From Methylobacterium sp. 2A (GTDB taxonomy: Bacteria; Pseudomonadota; Alphaproteobacteria; Rhizobiales; Beijerinckiaceae), in contig NZ_VUOK01000056.1 of the NCBI RefSeq assembly GCF_009806555.1, positions 1 to 64,000 on the forward strand: a stretch of DNA of 64,000 nucleotides, given 5' to 3'. Under the pieces are notes generated by a model. That model did no database searches and had not been told where the DNA came from. It saw only the letters and a list, made by a program, of their open reading frames with translations. Position numbers and translations under genes: made by a program. Below are positions 8,493 through 17,558 of this stretch, in pieces (the stretch's first letter is position 1; every line of letters begins with the position of its first letter).

Positions 8493-9125
8493 GTGATGAT
8501 AGCTGGTGACGTCGATGCGAGCGCGAGTAAGCTGCGGGCCGAACCTGCACCTCGGGGTCCCCGGTGGCCAGCGACCTTGTCCGTCATCCTTCACTGGCTC
8601 TCCGCGGCAGCCCTGTTTGGCGCCCTCGCGGGTGGGCTGTACGTCCACCGGCTTTCATCCTGTTGCACGGCTGGGCACTGGGAGGTCTACAATCTTCATG
8701 CTTCGTTCGGCTTAGCCCTGCTCGCTCTCGTGGCGCTGAGGGCGTTGGTGCGGCTGCTGCGCCCTTGGCCAGCTCTACCGGCTCATACTCCCTTATGGCA
8801 GCGCTTGATTGCACGCGCGACGCACATCGCCCTCTACGTCCTGATGATCGCTCTACCGCTGGCCGGGTGGAGCATCGTCTCGGCCCCGGGCTGCTGCCAT
8901 ATCAACCCCTTCGTCTTCGACCAATTCCTGTTGCCGAGCCTCGATCCAGCCCCCATTCCAGATCGGGCAACCGCGTTTGCCATCCATTCTGCTCTGGCTT
9001 GGATCGTCATGGGCGTGATCGCCCTGCATGCATCGGCAGCCTTGGTCCACCACGTCTTCTATAAGGACGAGACCCTCGCCCGCATTGTGCCGGGCCTGCG
9101 ACCAAGGCGCAGCCGCACAGGGTAA
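8493..9125 (+). CDS. Cytochrome b561 family membrane protein
   Basis: A 210-residue four-helix membrane cytochrome. Candidate heme ligands are H34 (VILHWLSAAA), H69 (NLHASFGLALL), H111 (ATHIALYVLM), H165 and H179/H186 in the last helix. Such proteins move electrons between the quinone pool and periplasmic acceptors. CC pairs at 57-58 and 134-135 lie in the loops and could be redox-active or bind metal. It follows the copper genes in the same direction but behind a hairpin, so it may have its own promoter. The electron partner is unknown. Confidence 0.82.
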   Translation: MMIAGDVDASASKLRAEPAPRGPRWPATLSVILHWLSAAALFGALAGGLYVHRLSSCCTAGHWEVYNLHASFGLALLALVALRALVRLLRPWPALPAHTPLWQRLIARATHIALYVLMIALPLAGWSIVSAPGCCHINPFVFDQFLLPSLDPAPIPDRATAFAIHSALAWIVMGVIALHASAALVHHVFYKDETLARIVPGLRPRRSRTG

Positions 9126-9295
9126 GCGTATAGCAGTGCGGAGACATGATCCGTAGACCATCATGGATAACTCGTAACGGTCCCTTGCTGTAAATGAAAC
9201 TACGGATCACTTGATTTTGTGGTAGAAGATCTGGCCAGATTAAAAGCAGCAAAGCCTTCCAACCGTCGCGGCGTCTCAATTTTATGCTTGTTAGT

Positions 9296-9937
9296 CTACG
9301 TTGGGATCTCAGGCGCCGATGACTCACCTCCAGGTCTGGCCGAGCCTTGATAAAGGTAGGTCACTAAGCGTGGACCTTGCCCAACATAGCCAGTCGTCAA
9401 CTCCTCAATGACAAAGCCTGCCTGTTCGAGGAGACGGTTCACCGGTCGCTCAAGGTGGCAGCTGATCCGCGCCCAAAGCGGATCGAGCCATCGCTGCCAG
9501 CGCGCGACCCGGCGATCCGGTGCCAGGCCATGCTCGATGAACAGCAGGCGTCCGTTGGGGCGAAGCACCCGCCTCATCTCGCGGAGCCCCCTGAGCGGAT
9601 CCGGGATGCTGCATAGGGTCCATGTCATCACGACAGTATCGATGCTCTCGCTCGCGAGCGGGATGGCCTCGGCAGAGGCTTGGACGAGAAGCGTTCTCAC
9701 TGAGAGTAAAGCCGCTTGCTCTTGCGTCATACTCAGGAGCGTCGAAGAGGGATCGATACCGATGAGCCCGGTGACGCCGGAACCGTAGTGAGGCAGGTTC
9801 AAGCCGGAGCCGATGCCGATCTCAAGCACTTTGCCCGCCGCGAGCGGGAGGATTCGCGAGCGGCACACCGAGGCGTCCTGATTACGCAAGGCCCTATCCA
9901 CGAGGAAGGGAAACACACGGCGCCTGTAGAAACCCAT
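9296..9937 (-). CDS. Class I SAM-dependent methyltransferase
   Basis: The Rossmann motif I is VLEIGIGSGLNLPHYG (about residues 38-52), followed by the acidic D62 of motif II (GLIGIDPS) and a post-I segment SIDTVVMTWTLCSIPD. It resembles UbiE/Coq5-like and phospholipid-type methyltransferases; the substrate cannot be read from the sequence. The start at 9937 (MGFYRRRVFPFLVDRAL) is preferred because it begins the conserved part; the frame is open to an ATG at 10081. It converges with the cytochrome b561 gene and lies just outside the copper cluster. Confidence 0.8.
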   Translation of the reverse strand: MGFYRRRVFPFLVDRALRNQDASVCRSRILPLAAGKVLEIGIGSGLNLPHYGSGVTGLIGIDPSSTLLSMTQEQAALLSVRTLLVQASAEAIPLASESIDTVVMTWTLCSIPDPLRGLREMRRVLRPNGRLLFIEHGLAPDRRVARWQRWLDPLWARISCHLERPVNRLLEQAGFVIEELTTGYVGQGPRLVTYLYQGSARPGGESSAPEIPT

Positions 9938-10608
9938 CGCCCGATCTCTCTCGGATTGCCAGAACCTTGCGTGACGCGCACTGCCAAGGACATGGTAAAT
10001 CTGAATATCCATGGTCATTGTCGCGAGAAAGGTCGGATGTTGAGATGCCAAGGACCCGAGGAAGTTGCGCATCGCCTTCACGGGACCAAATCGAGGCAGT
10101 CGAATGTCACGATCACTCTCTGGGCATGGTCACTTCGTCAAAAAATCGGGCGTCGTCCACTGTTCGTTACATTGCGCGCCCATCCAGCCCTTCGCCAACC
10201 GGCACGCCAGAACGAATTTGTAACCTCTTTCCGATCTGCCCCGAACTCACGGGGAGTGACACCACGAATACGTCGAGCCGACTGCGGCGTCCTGTGCGCC
10301 TCGATCATCGCATTACCGGTCAGGGTTGCCGGCATCTCAGAAAAGGTCTGATATTATGGAAGGGCATAACTCGGTGATGCAAGCCATGGTGGATCGGCAA
10401 GACCAAGGTAGTGTTGGCTGACAGCATGAGGACAGGTGCGGCTGATCCTCCGTGAGACAGCGCTGTGCATCGTCACCTTGATCGTATTCAAATCTTTGAA
10501 ATCGCGAGCGTTAGAAGGGCAATAGCGTCTTTAAGCGCTTGCGGTCGAGCTCGCCCTTGCACTCCCAAGCGGCGCCGAGAGGGACTTCCCCCGATCGTTC
10601 GTCTCGTG

Positions 10609-10702
10609 CGGGTTGACCGGAACAGACAGGTATAGCCCGTCTCTCCGATCAACCCGGCTCGCTTGCCCCGACCGGTAGACCTCCGCCGGTCGGGGCCTTT
10701 TT
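10609..10702 (+). ncRNA. Candidate structured RNA ending in a terminator
   Basis: A long hairpin pairs CGGGTTGACCGG (10609-10620) with CCGATCAACCCG (10645-10656), with one mismatch and a further inner helix (AGACAGG with CCCGTCT). It is followed at once by an 11-bp perfect terminator hairpin. Two stacked helices in an ORF-free gap suggest a small RNA or the leader of the SCO gene 95 bp downstream. The 5-prime end is unknown and no known RNA family was recognised. Confidence 0.4.
10665..10702 (+). terminator. Strong intrinsic terminator
   Basis: GCCCCGACCGG (10665-10675) and CCGGTCGGGGC (10686-10696) form a perfect 11-bp stem with a 10-nt loop, followed by CTTTTT. It reads on the + strand and ends any transcript entering from the gap upstream of the SCO gene. 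Confidence 0.8.
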
Positions 10703-10797
10703 GTGGTTGAGGCAAGACATATGAATGGCCAACGCACCGATCCTTCTCACCGCCACGCCGTTGCAGCATCCCATGATCGCGTCAGAGTTCAGTCGCA

Positions 10798-11412
10798 GTG
10801 AGGGTTTTCCAGGTCATCCGCTACGGTGCCTTAGCAGCCGCGGGTGCGCTGGCGCTCGCAGGTGGCGCCGCAATCCTGCTTGGTCGTCCGACGGAACCCC
10901 GGGTGACGGCTGTTGGCCTGCCGGCGATCGGTGGTCCCTTTAGGCTGGTCGCGCACACAGGGGCGGTCGTCGACTCAAGCCATCTGCAAGGCCGACCTCT
11001 GATCGTTTTCTTCGGCTTTACGCACTGTCCCGACGTCTGCCCGACGGCGCTGGCATCGTTGTCACAGGCCTTGAGCGATCTCGGCCCTGATGCGGACCGG
11101 CTGCAGGCGGTGTTTGTCACCGTCGATCCCGAGCGGGATACGCAAGTGGCGCTCGCCCAGTACATGCAGGCCTTCGACCCCCGCATCCTAGCTTTGACTG
11201 GAACACCGGAGGAGATCGCGACGGTGACGAAGGCTTACAAGGTCTTCGCGGAAAAAGTGCCGAGAGCCGGTGGCGACTACACGATGAACCACACGGCCAG
11301 CGTGTTCTTGATGGATCGCCAGGGTCGCTTCAAGGGTACGATTGCCCAGGGCGAATCTTCAGAGGCCGCGATGATGAAGCTGCGTCTCCTGATCGGGCTG
11401 AAGGCTACCTGA
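10798..11412 (+). CDS. SCO1/SenC family copper chaperone
   Basis: A membrane-anchored thioredoxin-fold protein with an N-terminal hydrophobic helix (about residues 8-28), the copper motif THCPDVCP (C77 and C81) and the distal ligand H165 in YTMNHTASVFLMD. SCO proteins deliver copper to the CuA site of cytochrome oxidase or act as thiol-disulfide reductases in the periplasm. The GTG start at 10798 is the first in frame before the anchor. It lies on the same strand as the copper island but after the strong terminator, so it is transcribed separately. Confidence 0.88.
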   Translation: MRVFQVIRYGALAAAGALALAGGAAILLGRPTEPRVTAVGLPAIGGPFRLVAHTGAVVDSSHLQGRPLIVFFGFTHCPDVCPTALASLSQALSDLGPDADRLQAVFVTVDPERDTQVALAQYMQAFDPRILALTGTPEEIATVTKAYKVFAEKVPRAGGDYTMNHTASVFLMDRQGRFKGTIAQGESSEAAMMKLRLLIGLKAT

Positions 11413-11633
11413 ATCATGCGGCAACCGACAATTTCTGCTCTGCTGGGTTCCCCTCTTCCGATCGCTAGCTCGACTGGGCTTTGCCGGCCCGAGCATGTCT
11501 GGTCGTCCCCACCGATGGCGTTGCTCAGATGGTTTGAGAGGCATGCTGCCAGTATGAGCTATGAACGCCGGGACAAAAGTTTATTGAGTTACCACGAATT
11601 TTTGATGCATCTGAACAACGGAGGCGAGCTTAG

Positions 11634-12236
11634 ATGGCGATATCCTCAGATCTTTTAGCCTCGAGCAACACTCAAAAGGAGCGCAGCGTCGGTGCTGCTG
11701 ATCCTTTCACGGCTGGTAATCGACCGCAGACGGCATTCGTTAATGAGAACCAAGTGCGCGCCGCGGCAGGTCTGACGATGGTCTTGGGCGCGGTTGCATT
11801 CGTGTACGCCTACTTTGACAAGGTATACGTGCCAATTCAAGTTGTCACGACGGTGTTCTTCATCGAGTTTCTGATCCGCATCACGGCGGGCCTCACGTAC
11901 AGCCCGATTGGCGTACTCGCAGGCTGGATAACACAGCGCCAGCCGCCTCACTGGGTTTCGGCCAAGCCGAAGCGCTTCGCCTGGACGCTCGGCCTGCTCA
12001 TGTCGCTGGCCATGGTGATCATCACGAACAGTGGCATCCGCGGTGTGCTGCCCCTGACGATCTGCCTTATCTGCTTAAGCTTGATGTGGCTCGAAGCCGT
12101 GCTTGGCCTGTGTCTGGGCTGCGAATTCCATCGCGTCATGGTCCGGCGCGGCTGGGCTACGAGAGATAAGACCATTGAGGTCTGCGCGCATGGCGCCTGC
12201 GCGACCGAAAGCGCTAACGCGAGAACTTCTCTATGA
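11634..12236 (+). CDS. DUF4395 family membrane protein
   Basis: The 200-residue product has about four hydrophobic segments and the conserved DUF4395 pattern NENQVRAAAGLTMVLGAVAF near the N-terminus and CLGCEFH near residue 162. The two cysteines in CLGC could be redox-active or bind metal, and a C-terminal tail adds two more (VCAHGAC). Function is unknown; DUF4395 genes are often found near sulfur or thiol metabolism genes. CGGAGG lies 10 bp before the ATG. It overlaps the aminotransferase-fold gene by 4 bp (ATGA), which suggests a joint function. Confidence 0.8.
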   Translation: MAISSDLLASSNTQKERSVGAADPFTAGNRPQTAFVNENQVRAAAGLTMVLGAVAFVYAYFDKVYVPIQVVTTVFFIEFLIRITAGLTYSPIGVLAGWITQRQPPHWVSAKPKRFAWTLGLLMSLAMVIITNSGIRGVLPLTICLICLSLMWLEAVLGLCLGCEFHRVMVRRGWATRDKTIEVCAHGACATESANARTSL

Positions 12237-13699
12237 ATGTTGCGGCTGATATCCCGCGTCTGATCCGGCCTGAAGCCCTGCGCGAGCGGATCGTTGGCAT
12301 CGACCGCCGCGTGCCGGTGCTCGATGGATCATTGCGACGCTACATCAACCTAGACAACGCCGCGACCACACCCGTGCTTCGCGATGTTTTGGACACCGTC
12401 AATCACTTCATGGAATGGTACGCCTCGGTTCACCGGGGTACGGGTTTCAAGAGTCGCGTCGCTACCCAAGCCTACGAAGATGCGCGCGCGACTGTGGCAC
12501 GGTTCGTTGGCGCCGATCCGCACCAGCACCTTGTCATCTTCGGCAAGAACACGACCGAAGCCATCAACAAGCTGTCCTACCGCTTGCCACTTGGCTCCGA
12601 CGACGTGGTATTGGTCTCAGAAATGGAGCATCACAGCAACGACCTGCCTTGGCGAGCGCGAGCGCAGGTTGAGCACATCGGCGTCGATGCACTGGGTCAG
12701 CTGGACGAGGATCACTTCGATCGTCTGCTCGAAGCGCACGCGGGCCGGATCAAACTGGTTGCTGTCACTGGCGGCTCCAACGTCACCGGAGCTATGCCCG
12801 ACCTTCGCAGCTTGGCGGTGAAGGCACACGCTGTCGGAGCGCAAATCTTAGTCGATTGCGCTCAGTTGGCTCCGCACCGTGACCTCAACATAGGATCCCT
12901 CGACGATCCAGCCCACCTGGATTACGTGACCCTCTCGGCACACAAGATGTACGCACCGTTCGGCACCGGTGCCTTGATCGGTCGCCGAGACACGTTCGAG
13001 CGCGGGGAGCCAGAGTATTGCGGCGGCGGCACGATCTCATTTGTCTCTCACAACGAGGTCGCTTGGGCCGACGCGCCCGATCGCGACGAAGCGGGAACAC
13101 CAAACGTGGTGGGAGCCGTGGCGTTGGCCGCTGCGATGCAGGCGTTGGGCGGTATCGGCATGGGGGCCATCGCCCGCCATGAGGCCGAGCTCACGGCCTA
13201 CGCTCTGGAACGACTGACCGCCATTGAGGGCTTGCGCATCTACGGCGACACCGATCCGCTGCGAGCGTCGCAACGGCTGGGTGTGATCGCGTTCAACCTC
13301 GAACCACACTCACACGCCCTGGTCGCGGCAGTGCTTGGAACGGAGTTCGGCATCGGGGTGCGCAACGGCTGCTTTTGCGCGCACCCATATCTGATCCGTC
13401 TGCTTGGATTGACATACGACGACGTGCAGAAAGTCCGATCCAGCATAACAACAGGCGATCGCAGCGCCGTACCAGGTCTGGTTCGTGTAAGCTTTGGCTA
13501 TTACAACACGATCAGTGAGGTCGATAAGCTCGTCGAGGCTCTAAAGAAAATATCAATTGGGGAATACAAGGGTAAGTACTATCAGGATACTAGCAGTGGC
13601 GAATATAATGCGTTCGGCTGGTCACCTGATTTGTTAGAACATTTTGCTTTAGACGCCGTTCAACAGACATATGGACTTAGCGCGCTCCGTGCGCGGTAG
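12233..13699 (+). CDS. Cysteine-desulfurase-like PLP enzyme (class V)
   Basis: An aminotransferase class V fold protein of 488 residues. It has the NLDNAATTP entry motif near residue 39, NTTEAINK in the cofactor pocket and the PLP lysine in TLSAHKMYAP (near 237). The cysteine in VRNGCFCAHPYL (near 385) lies where desulfurases carry the persulfide cysteine. It is longer than SufS/IscS (about 400) because of an extra C-terminal segment after about residue 440. It probably removes sulfur from a cysteine-like substrate. Coupling to the DUF4395 protein suggests sulfur transfer at the membrane. Confidence 0.8.
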   Translation: MNVAADIPRLIRPEALRERIVGIDRRVPVLDGSLRRYINLDNAATTPVLRDVLDTVNHFMEWYASVHRGTGFKSRVATQAYEDARATVARFVGADPHQHLVIFGKNTTEAINKLSYRLPLGSDDVVLVSEMEHHSNDLPWRARAQVEHIGVDALGQLDEDHFDRLLEAHAGRIKLVAVTGGSNVTGAMPDLRSLAVKAHAVGAQILVDCAQLAPHRDLNIGSLDDPAHLDYVTLSAHKMYAPFGTGALIGRRDTFERGEPEYCGGGTISFVSHNEVAWADAPDRDEAGTPNVVGAVALAAAMQALGGIGMGAIARHEAELTAYALERLTAIEGLRIYGDTDPLRASQRLGVIAFNLEPHSHALVAAVLGTEFGIGVRNGCFCAHPYLIRLLGLTYDDVQKVRSSITTGDRSAVPGLVRVSFGYYNTISEVDKLVEALKKISIGEYKGKYYQDTSSGEYNAFGWSPDLLEHFALDAVQQTYGLSALRAR

Positions 13700-13815
13700 A
13701 GCTTGATGGCTGCGTGGCGAGGCCTTTGAGCGGAGCTTTCGATCGCTGTAGCGCAGCTCTGACCTCGTGCGTAGTCGTGGCTCAGCCGTGAAGACCCTGT
13801 CCGATAACGCCTCTC

Positions 13816-13853
13816 GGGGGGCCGACATAGGACGGGCACAAAACCACGCTAAG
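13816..13853 (+). repeat. Tn3 left terminal inverted repeat
   Basis: Starts GGGGGGCCGACATAGG and ends CCACGCTAAG. The inner 33 bp (13821-13853) are identical to the complement of 18145-18177. The transposase stop codon (TAG, 13851-13849) lies inside it. Confidence 0.92.
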
Positions 13854-16842
13854 CGGACAGAGCAAGAACATCGGACCTGTCAGTGTGCTTGCGGTTGAGG
13901 GGTCTGAAGCCATCGAGCCCGATCGCCGCTTCTCCGGTCCAGATGTAATCGCCGGTGAGGTTGATGTGCTGCCAGCCGAGCGGTGCCAGGTGAGCGAGCA
14001 AATCGTCCGGAACGGGCTCGCCCTGGCGGCGCAACTGACGGATGGCGCGGTCCATGTAGACCGTGTTCCAGAGGATGATCGCGGCCACAACCAGGTTCAG
14101 GCCGCTGGCGCGATGTTGACGGCTCTCCGCGTCGCGATCCCGTATGCGCCCGAGGCGATGGAAGCAGACCGCCCGAGCGAGCGCGTTGCGGGACTCGCCC
14201 TTGTTCAGTTCCGCGCTCGCCTGTCGGCGCAGGCCGGGATCCTCCAGCCAGTCGAGGGTGAACAGGGTGCGCTCGATCCGCCCCAGCTCCCGCAGCGCCA
14301 GGGCCAGCCCGTTTTGGCGCGGATAGGATCCGAGGCGCCGCAACATCAGCGAGGCGGGCACGCTGCCCACGCGCACGGAGGTCGCCAAGCGCAGGAGGTC
14401 GTCCCAATGGCGCGTGATCAACGCTTCGTCGATCCGGCCGGCCAGGAACGGTTCGAGCGTCGGCCATCGCCCGGCCGGGGCAAAGGCATGGAGCCTGCGA
14501 TCGGAGAGGTTCGGGATGCGCGGCGCGAAGCGGAAGCCGAGCAGATGGCAGAGCCCGAACACATGGTCCGAGACGCCACCGCCATCGGTGTGGTGGATCG
14601 CGATGTCGACGCCGCCGCCATGGTAGAGAAGGCCATCGATGACGTGGGCGGCTTCGCCCTCGGTCGCCGAGATGACCTTCGTGTGGAACGGGGCATAGCG
14701 GCCGGAGATGAATGTGTAGAACGAGACGGCGGGGTGAGATCCCTTGTGCGGATTGATCGTCCCGGCGCCCTCGGCGTGCCCACCGAGCGGGAAGTGCTGC
14801 CCGTCGGAACTCGACACGACCGCAGCCCCGAACGCGGCGGCCAGGGGATGAGCGTGTTGAGCGGCGACGACCGCGGCCAGCGCCCGGCCATAGTTGTCCT
14901 CGTTCAGATGCCATCCGGCCGTCCAGGCGAGCTGGCGGTAGCTGGCCACCGCGCAGGCGTCGGCCATGCGGGTGAGACCGAGATTGGTGGCGTCGGCCAG
15001 CACCGCCGTCAGGACGATGCGCCGATCGGACGTCGGCAAGCCCGTCCGGAGATGGGTGAAGTGGTCGCAAAGACCGGTCCAGCCGTCGACTTCGGCGACG
15101 AGATCCGTGATCCGGATCCGCGGCATCAGGGCCTGGATGCGGGCGGCCAGATCTTCGGCGGCCTCGGGGGTGATCGCCTGTGGCGCGGTGATCCGCAAGG
15201 CGGTCGCGGAGATGCGGACGTCGGCGAGGAGGTTGCGGTCGGCACGCCGTTCCACTTGGTCCAGGCGCTCTCCGAGGAGCGTCTTGCGCATTTGCAGATA
15301 GACGGACGGATCGTCCGGAACGGCGAGCGGCAGCGGTCCTGCCTGCCGCATCGTGGTGAACAGTGCCTGCGGGATCATCTGGTCTTCGATGGCACGGTAC
15401 TGCCGGCTGCCGGCGACCCAGACATCCCCGGCGCGCAGCCTGTCGCGCAACTCTGCGAAGAGGCAGAGTTCGTAAGCGGCGGCATCGAGGTGACCGCCGC
15501 GCAGGACCGCGCTCCGCCAGCCATGCCGAACGAACCCGGTCGGTAGGTCGCCTGGGAGCGTGCGGCGCGTCCCGCGATAGAAGACGCGCATGCGCTCGAC
15601 CGCCCGCAGGAGGCCATCCGTGCTGGCGATCCCATGGAACGCGAAGCTGTCGAGGAACAGGGGGCCGATCCGGCGCACGAGCCCGTGACTGGCGGCGGCA
15701 AGGGCGGCATGGTCGGCTCCGTCCGGACGGGACAGGCGATCCGCTTCGGCGACCGCACGCATGAAGCCGTCCCAGGAGATGACGCTCTCGATCGCCGCGA
15801 AGGCGTCGCCTCGTGCGTCGCGCACCGCGATCAACGCATGCCCGACGCGGGCGAGGAGCCGGATCTTGTCGTTGACGGCCCGCGCGTTGGCCTGCAACTC
15901 GGAGGCGGCGCGTCGCTCGGCCCGCCGGAACAGCCCTCCCACGAGCCGGTCGAACAGGCCGACGGCTTCGTCGGTAAGGCGGGTCATGGCGTCCAGCGCG
16001 GTGACGGCGAGGACGGCGTGCCGCCGGAGGGGCGACAGGCTCTTCAGGTGTTGTGCGGACAGGCGCATTCCTTCGCGGGCCAGGGCTTGGCGGCGATCGG
16101 TTTGGATCGCCTCGACGAGCGTAGCGTCGAGCCCGAGGGATCGAAGCCGCCCGAGCTGGCCGAGAAGGCGCACCAACGCGCGATGTCCTGCCGCTCCCGG
16201 TGGCTGACGCGCCCAGGCGAGCGGGCTCAGCACAGCCTCGGCGGGAACGTCCAGAAGGGCGTCCAATGCGGCACGCCGGCGATTGTCGAGCCGGGCATCG
16301 ATCTGACGGTCCACATACCGGTCCGCCTGAGACAAGGCGTCGGCGGTCAGACGCTCGATCACCGTGGGACCCGGTGCGGCGATGGCCCGGCGGCGAAGCT
16401 CCTCCATGAGAAGCCGGGCGAGCGTTGTGCCACTCGTCGTGGCCAGGGCCTGGGGCAGCAGCCATCGGGCCATCGCGATGCGATCGGGCCGGGCAAAGGT
16501 CCTGAACCCGAACGCGGTGTAGAGGGCCTGGAGTTGGTCGTAGCGGGTCTGGGACCGGATGGCGTAGTCGACCAGAGCGTCCGAGGGCAGATCGAGCTGG
16601 TCGGCGATGAACGTCAGAACCTCCCGCGGCACGACTTCACCGCGATGGAGCAGACGCCCCGGATAGCGCAGTGCGCAGAGCTGGACGGCAAAGCCGAGGC
16701 GATTGTGAGCCCGCCGCCGCCGGGCGATGACCGCGAGGTCGGCTGGAGACAGGGTATAGTAACGGACGAGGTCGGCTTCGTCCGTCGCCAGGGCGAGCAA
16801 CGCGTCGAGTTGGGTTCGGGTCACGGCTCGGCGGCGTGGCAT
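13849..16842 (-). CDS. tnpA: Tn3-family transposase
   Basis: A 997-residue DDE transposase of the usual Tn3-family length. The N-terminus (MPRRRAVTRTQLDALLALATD) and the C-terminal RRQGEPVPDDLLAHLAPLGWQHINLTGDY segment are typical of the family. The catalytic core contains the SSSDGQHFP, GKGSHPAVSFYTFISG-like and HTDGGGVSDHVFGLCHLLGF blocks. It catalyses replicative transposition by acting on the terminal repeats. It starts beside one arm of a 15-bp inverted repeat that also overlaps the resolvase start, so both genes may be controlled from the same sites. Confidence 0.95.
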   Translation of the reverse strand: MPRRRAVTRTQLDALLALATDEADLVRYYTLSPADLAVIARRRRAHNRLGFAVQLCALRYPGRLLHRGEVVPREVLTFIADQLDLPSDALVDYAIRSQTRYDQLQALYTAFGFRTFARPDRIAMARWLLPQALATTSGTTLARLLMEELRRRAIAAPGPTVIERLTADALSQADRYVDRQIDARLDNRRRAALDALLDVPAEAVLSPLAWARQPPGAAGHRALVRLLGQLGRLRSLGLDATLVEAIQTDRRQALAREGMRLSAQHLKSLSPLRRHAVLAVTALDAMTRLTDEAVGLFDRLVGGLFRRAERRAASELQANARAVNDKIRLLARVGHALIAVRDARGDAFAAIESVISWDGFMRAVAEADRLSRPDGADHAALAAASHGLVRRIGPLFLDSFAFHGIASTDGLLRAVERMRVFYRGTRRTLPGDLPTGFVRHGWRSAVLRGGHLDAAAYELCLFAELRDRLRAGDVWVAGSRQYRAIEDQMIPQALFTTMRQAGPLPLAVPDDPSVYLQMRKTLLGERLDQVERRADRNLLADVRISATALRITAPQAITPEAAEDLAARIQALMPRIRITDLVAEVDGWTGLCDHFTHLRTGLPTSDRRIVLTAVLADATNLGLTRMADACAVASYRQLAWTAGWHLNEDNYGRALAAVVAAQHAHPLAAAFGAAVVSSSDGQHFPLGGHAEGAGTINPHKGSHPAVSFYTFISGRYAPFHTKVISATEGEAAHVIDGLLYHGGGVDIAIHHTDGGGVSDHVFGLCHLLGFRFAPRIPNLSDRRLHAFAPAGRWPTLEPFLAGRIDEALITRHWDDLLRLATSVRVGSVPASLMLRRLGSYPRQNGLALALRELGRIERTLFTLDWLEDPGLRRQASAELNKGESRNALARAVCFHRLGRIRDRDAESRQHRASGLNLVVAAIILWNTVYMDRAIRQLRRQGEPVPDDLLAHLAPLGWQHINLTGDYIWTGEAAIGLDGFRPLNRKHTDRSDVLALSA

Positions 16843-16846
16843 GGCG

Positions 16847-16949
16847 GCTCTGTCCCAATTGGAGTAATGGCTATTTGCGATGCCGGCAGGCCAAGCTGGA
16901 ACAAGGACTTGGCGGGCGCAGGGCCGGGAGGGTTCAATTGGGACAGAGC
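16847..16949. promoter_or_regulatory. Tn3 divergent promoter with 15-bp inverted repeat
   Basis: GCTCTGTCCCAATTG at 16847-16861 is repeated in inverted orientation as CAATTGGGACAGAGC at 16935-16949. Together they frame the short gap between the divergent transposase and resolvase genes. In Tn3-family elements this position holds the res site and the operators of the resolvase. The right arm overlaps the resolvase TTG start. Confidence 0.65.
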
Positions 16950-17558
16950 GCGGCGATCTATTGCCGGGTCTCGACCGCGGACCAATCCTGCGAGCGTCAG
17001 GAGCGCGATCTGCGTGCCTTCGCCGAGCGCGCCGGCTACGCGGTGGTCGGCGTGTTCAGGGAAACCGGCTCGGGGGTGAAGCTCGACCGTATCGAGCGCC
17101 GCAAGGTCATGGCGCTGGCGCAAGCCCGCCGGATCGACGTGGTGCTGGTGACGGAGCTGTCGCGCTGGGGCCGCTCGACCCTCGACCTTCTCGAAACCCT
17201 GCGTGAACTCGAAGCCCGGCGCGTCTCTGTCGTGGCGATGAGCGGCATGACCTTCGACCTGGCGAGCGCGACCGGCCGCATGATGGCCACGGTGCTGGCC
17301 GGGATCGCCGAGTTCGAGCGCGAACTCCTGCGCGAGCGTGTCCGCTCGGGCCTGGCGGCGGCCCGGGCACGGGGCCGGGTGCTCGGGCGGCAGACCGGCC
17401 AGAGGCCGAAATCCGACCGTCTCGCCCCGAAGGTTTTGGCCCTGATCGAGGCCGGGCGGAGCTACCGGCTGATCGGCCGCGAACTCGGGCTCAGCAAGAA
17501 CACAGTGGCGGAGATCGTCAAACGCCATCGCAAACCGGTGGCCGGAGTCCGCCCGTGA
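16938..17558 (+). CDS. tnpR: Serine recombinase (Tn3-type resolvase)
   Basis: The catalytic serine is in AAIYCRVSTADQ near the N-terminus. The arginine-rich helix (ELSRWGRSTLDLL) and the E-helix region (TGRMMATVLAGIAEFERELLRERV) follow, and a C-terminal helix-turn-helix (YRLIGRELGLSKNTVAEIVKRH) binds res. It resolves transposition cointegrates. TTG 16938 is chosen as start because GGGAGGG lies 5 bp upstream and no ATG or GTG fits; the frame is open to 16836. The 206-residue length is normal for resolvases. Its TGA overlaps the GTG of the passenger ORF. Confidence 0.9.
   Translation: MGQSAAIYCRVSTADQSCERQERDLRAFAERAGYAVVGVFRETGSGVKLDRIERRKVMALAQARRIDVVLVTELSRWGRSTLDLLETLRELEARRVSVVAMSGMTFDLASATGRMMATVLAGIAEFERELLRERVRSGLAAARARGRVLGRQTGQRPKSDRLAPKVLALIEAGRSYRLIGRELGLSKNTVAEIVKRHRKPVAGVRP

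Larger units (their letters stand above)
10082..10797. other. Gene-poor 716-bp gap
   Basis: No ORF here has convincing protein character on either strand. The only clear structures are two consecutive hairpins at 10609-10656 and 10665-10696, the second followed by a T run. Weakly coding small frames overlap on both strands and were not accepted. Confidence 0.5.

Noticed and set aside
11416..11658. 80-codon ORF between SCO and DUF4395 genes
   Set aside because: No domain, no ribosome-binding site, and it overlaps the start of the next gene.
13885..15546. Long + strand ORF of 553 codons
   Set aside because: It is antisense to the conserved Tn3 transposase and arises from the high GC content; its translation has no recognisable domain.
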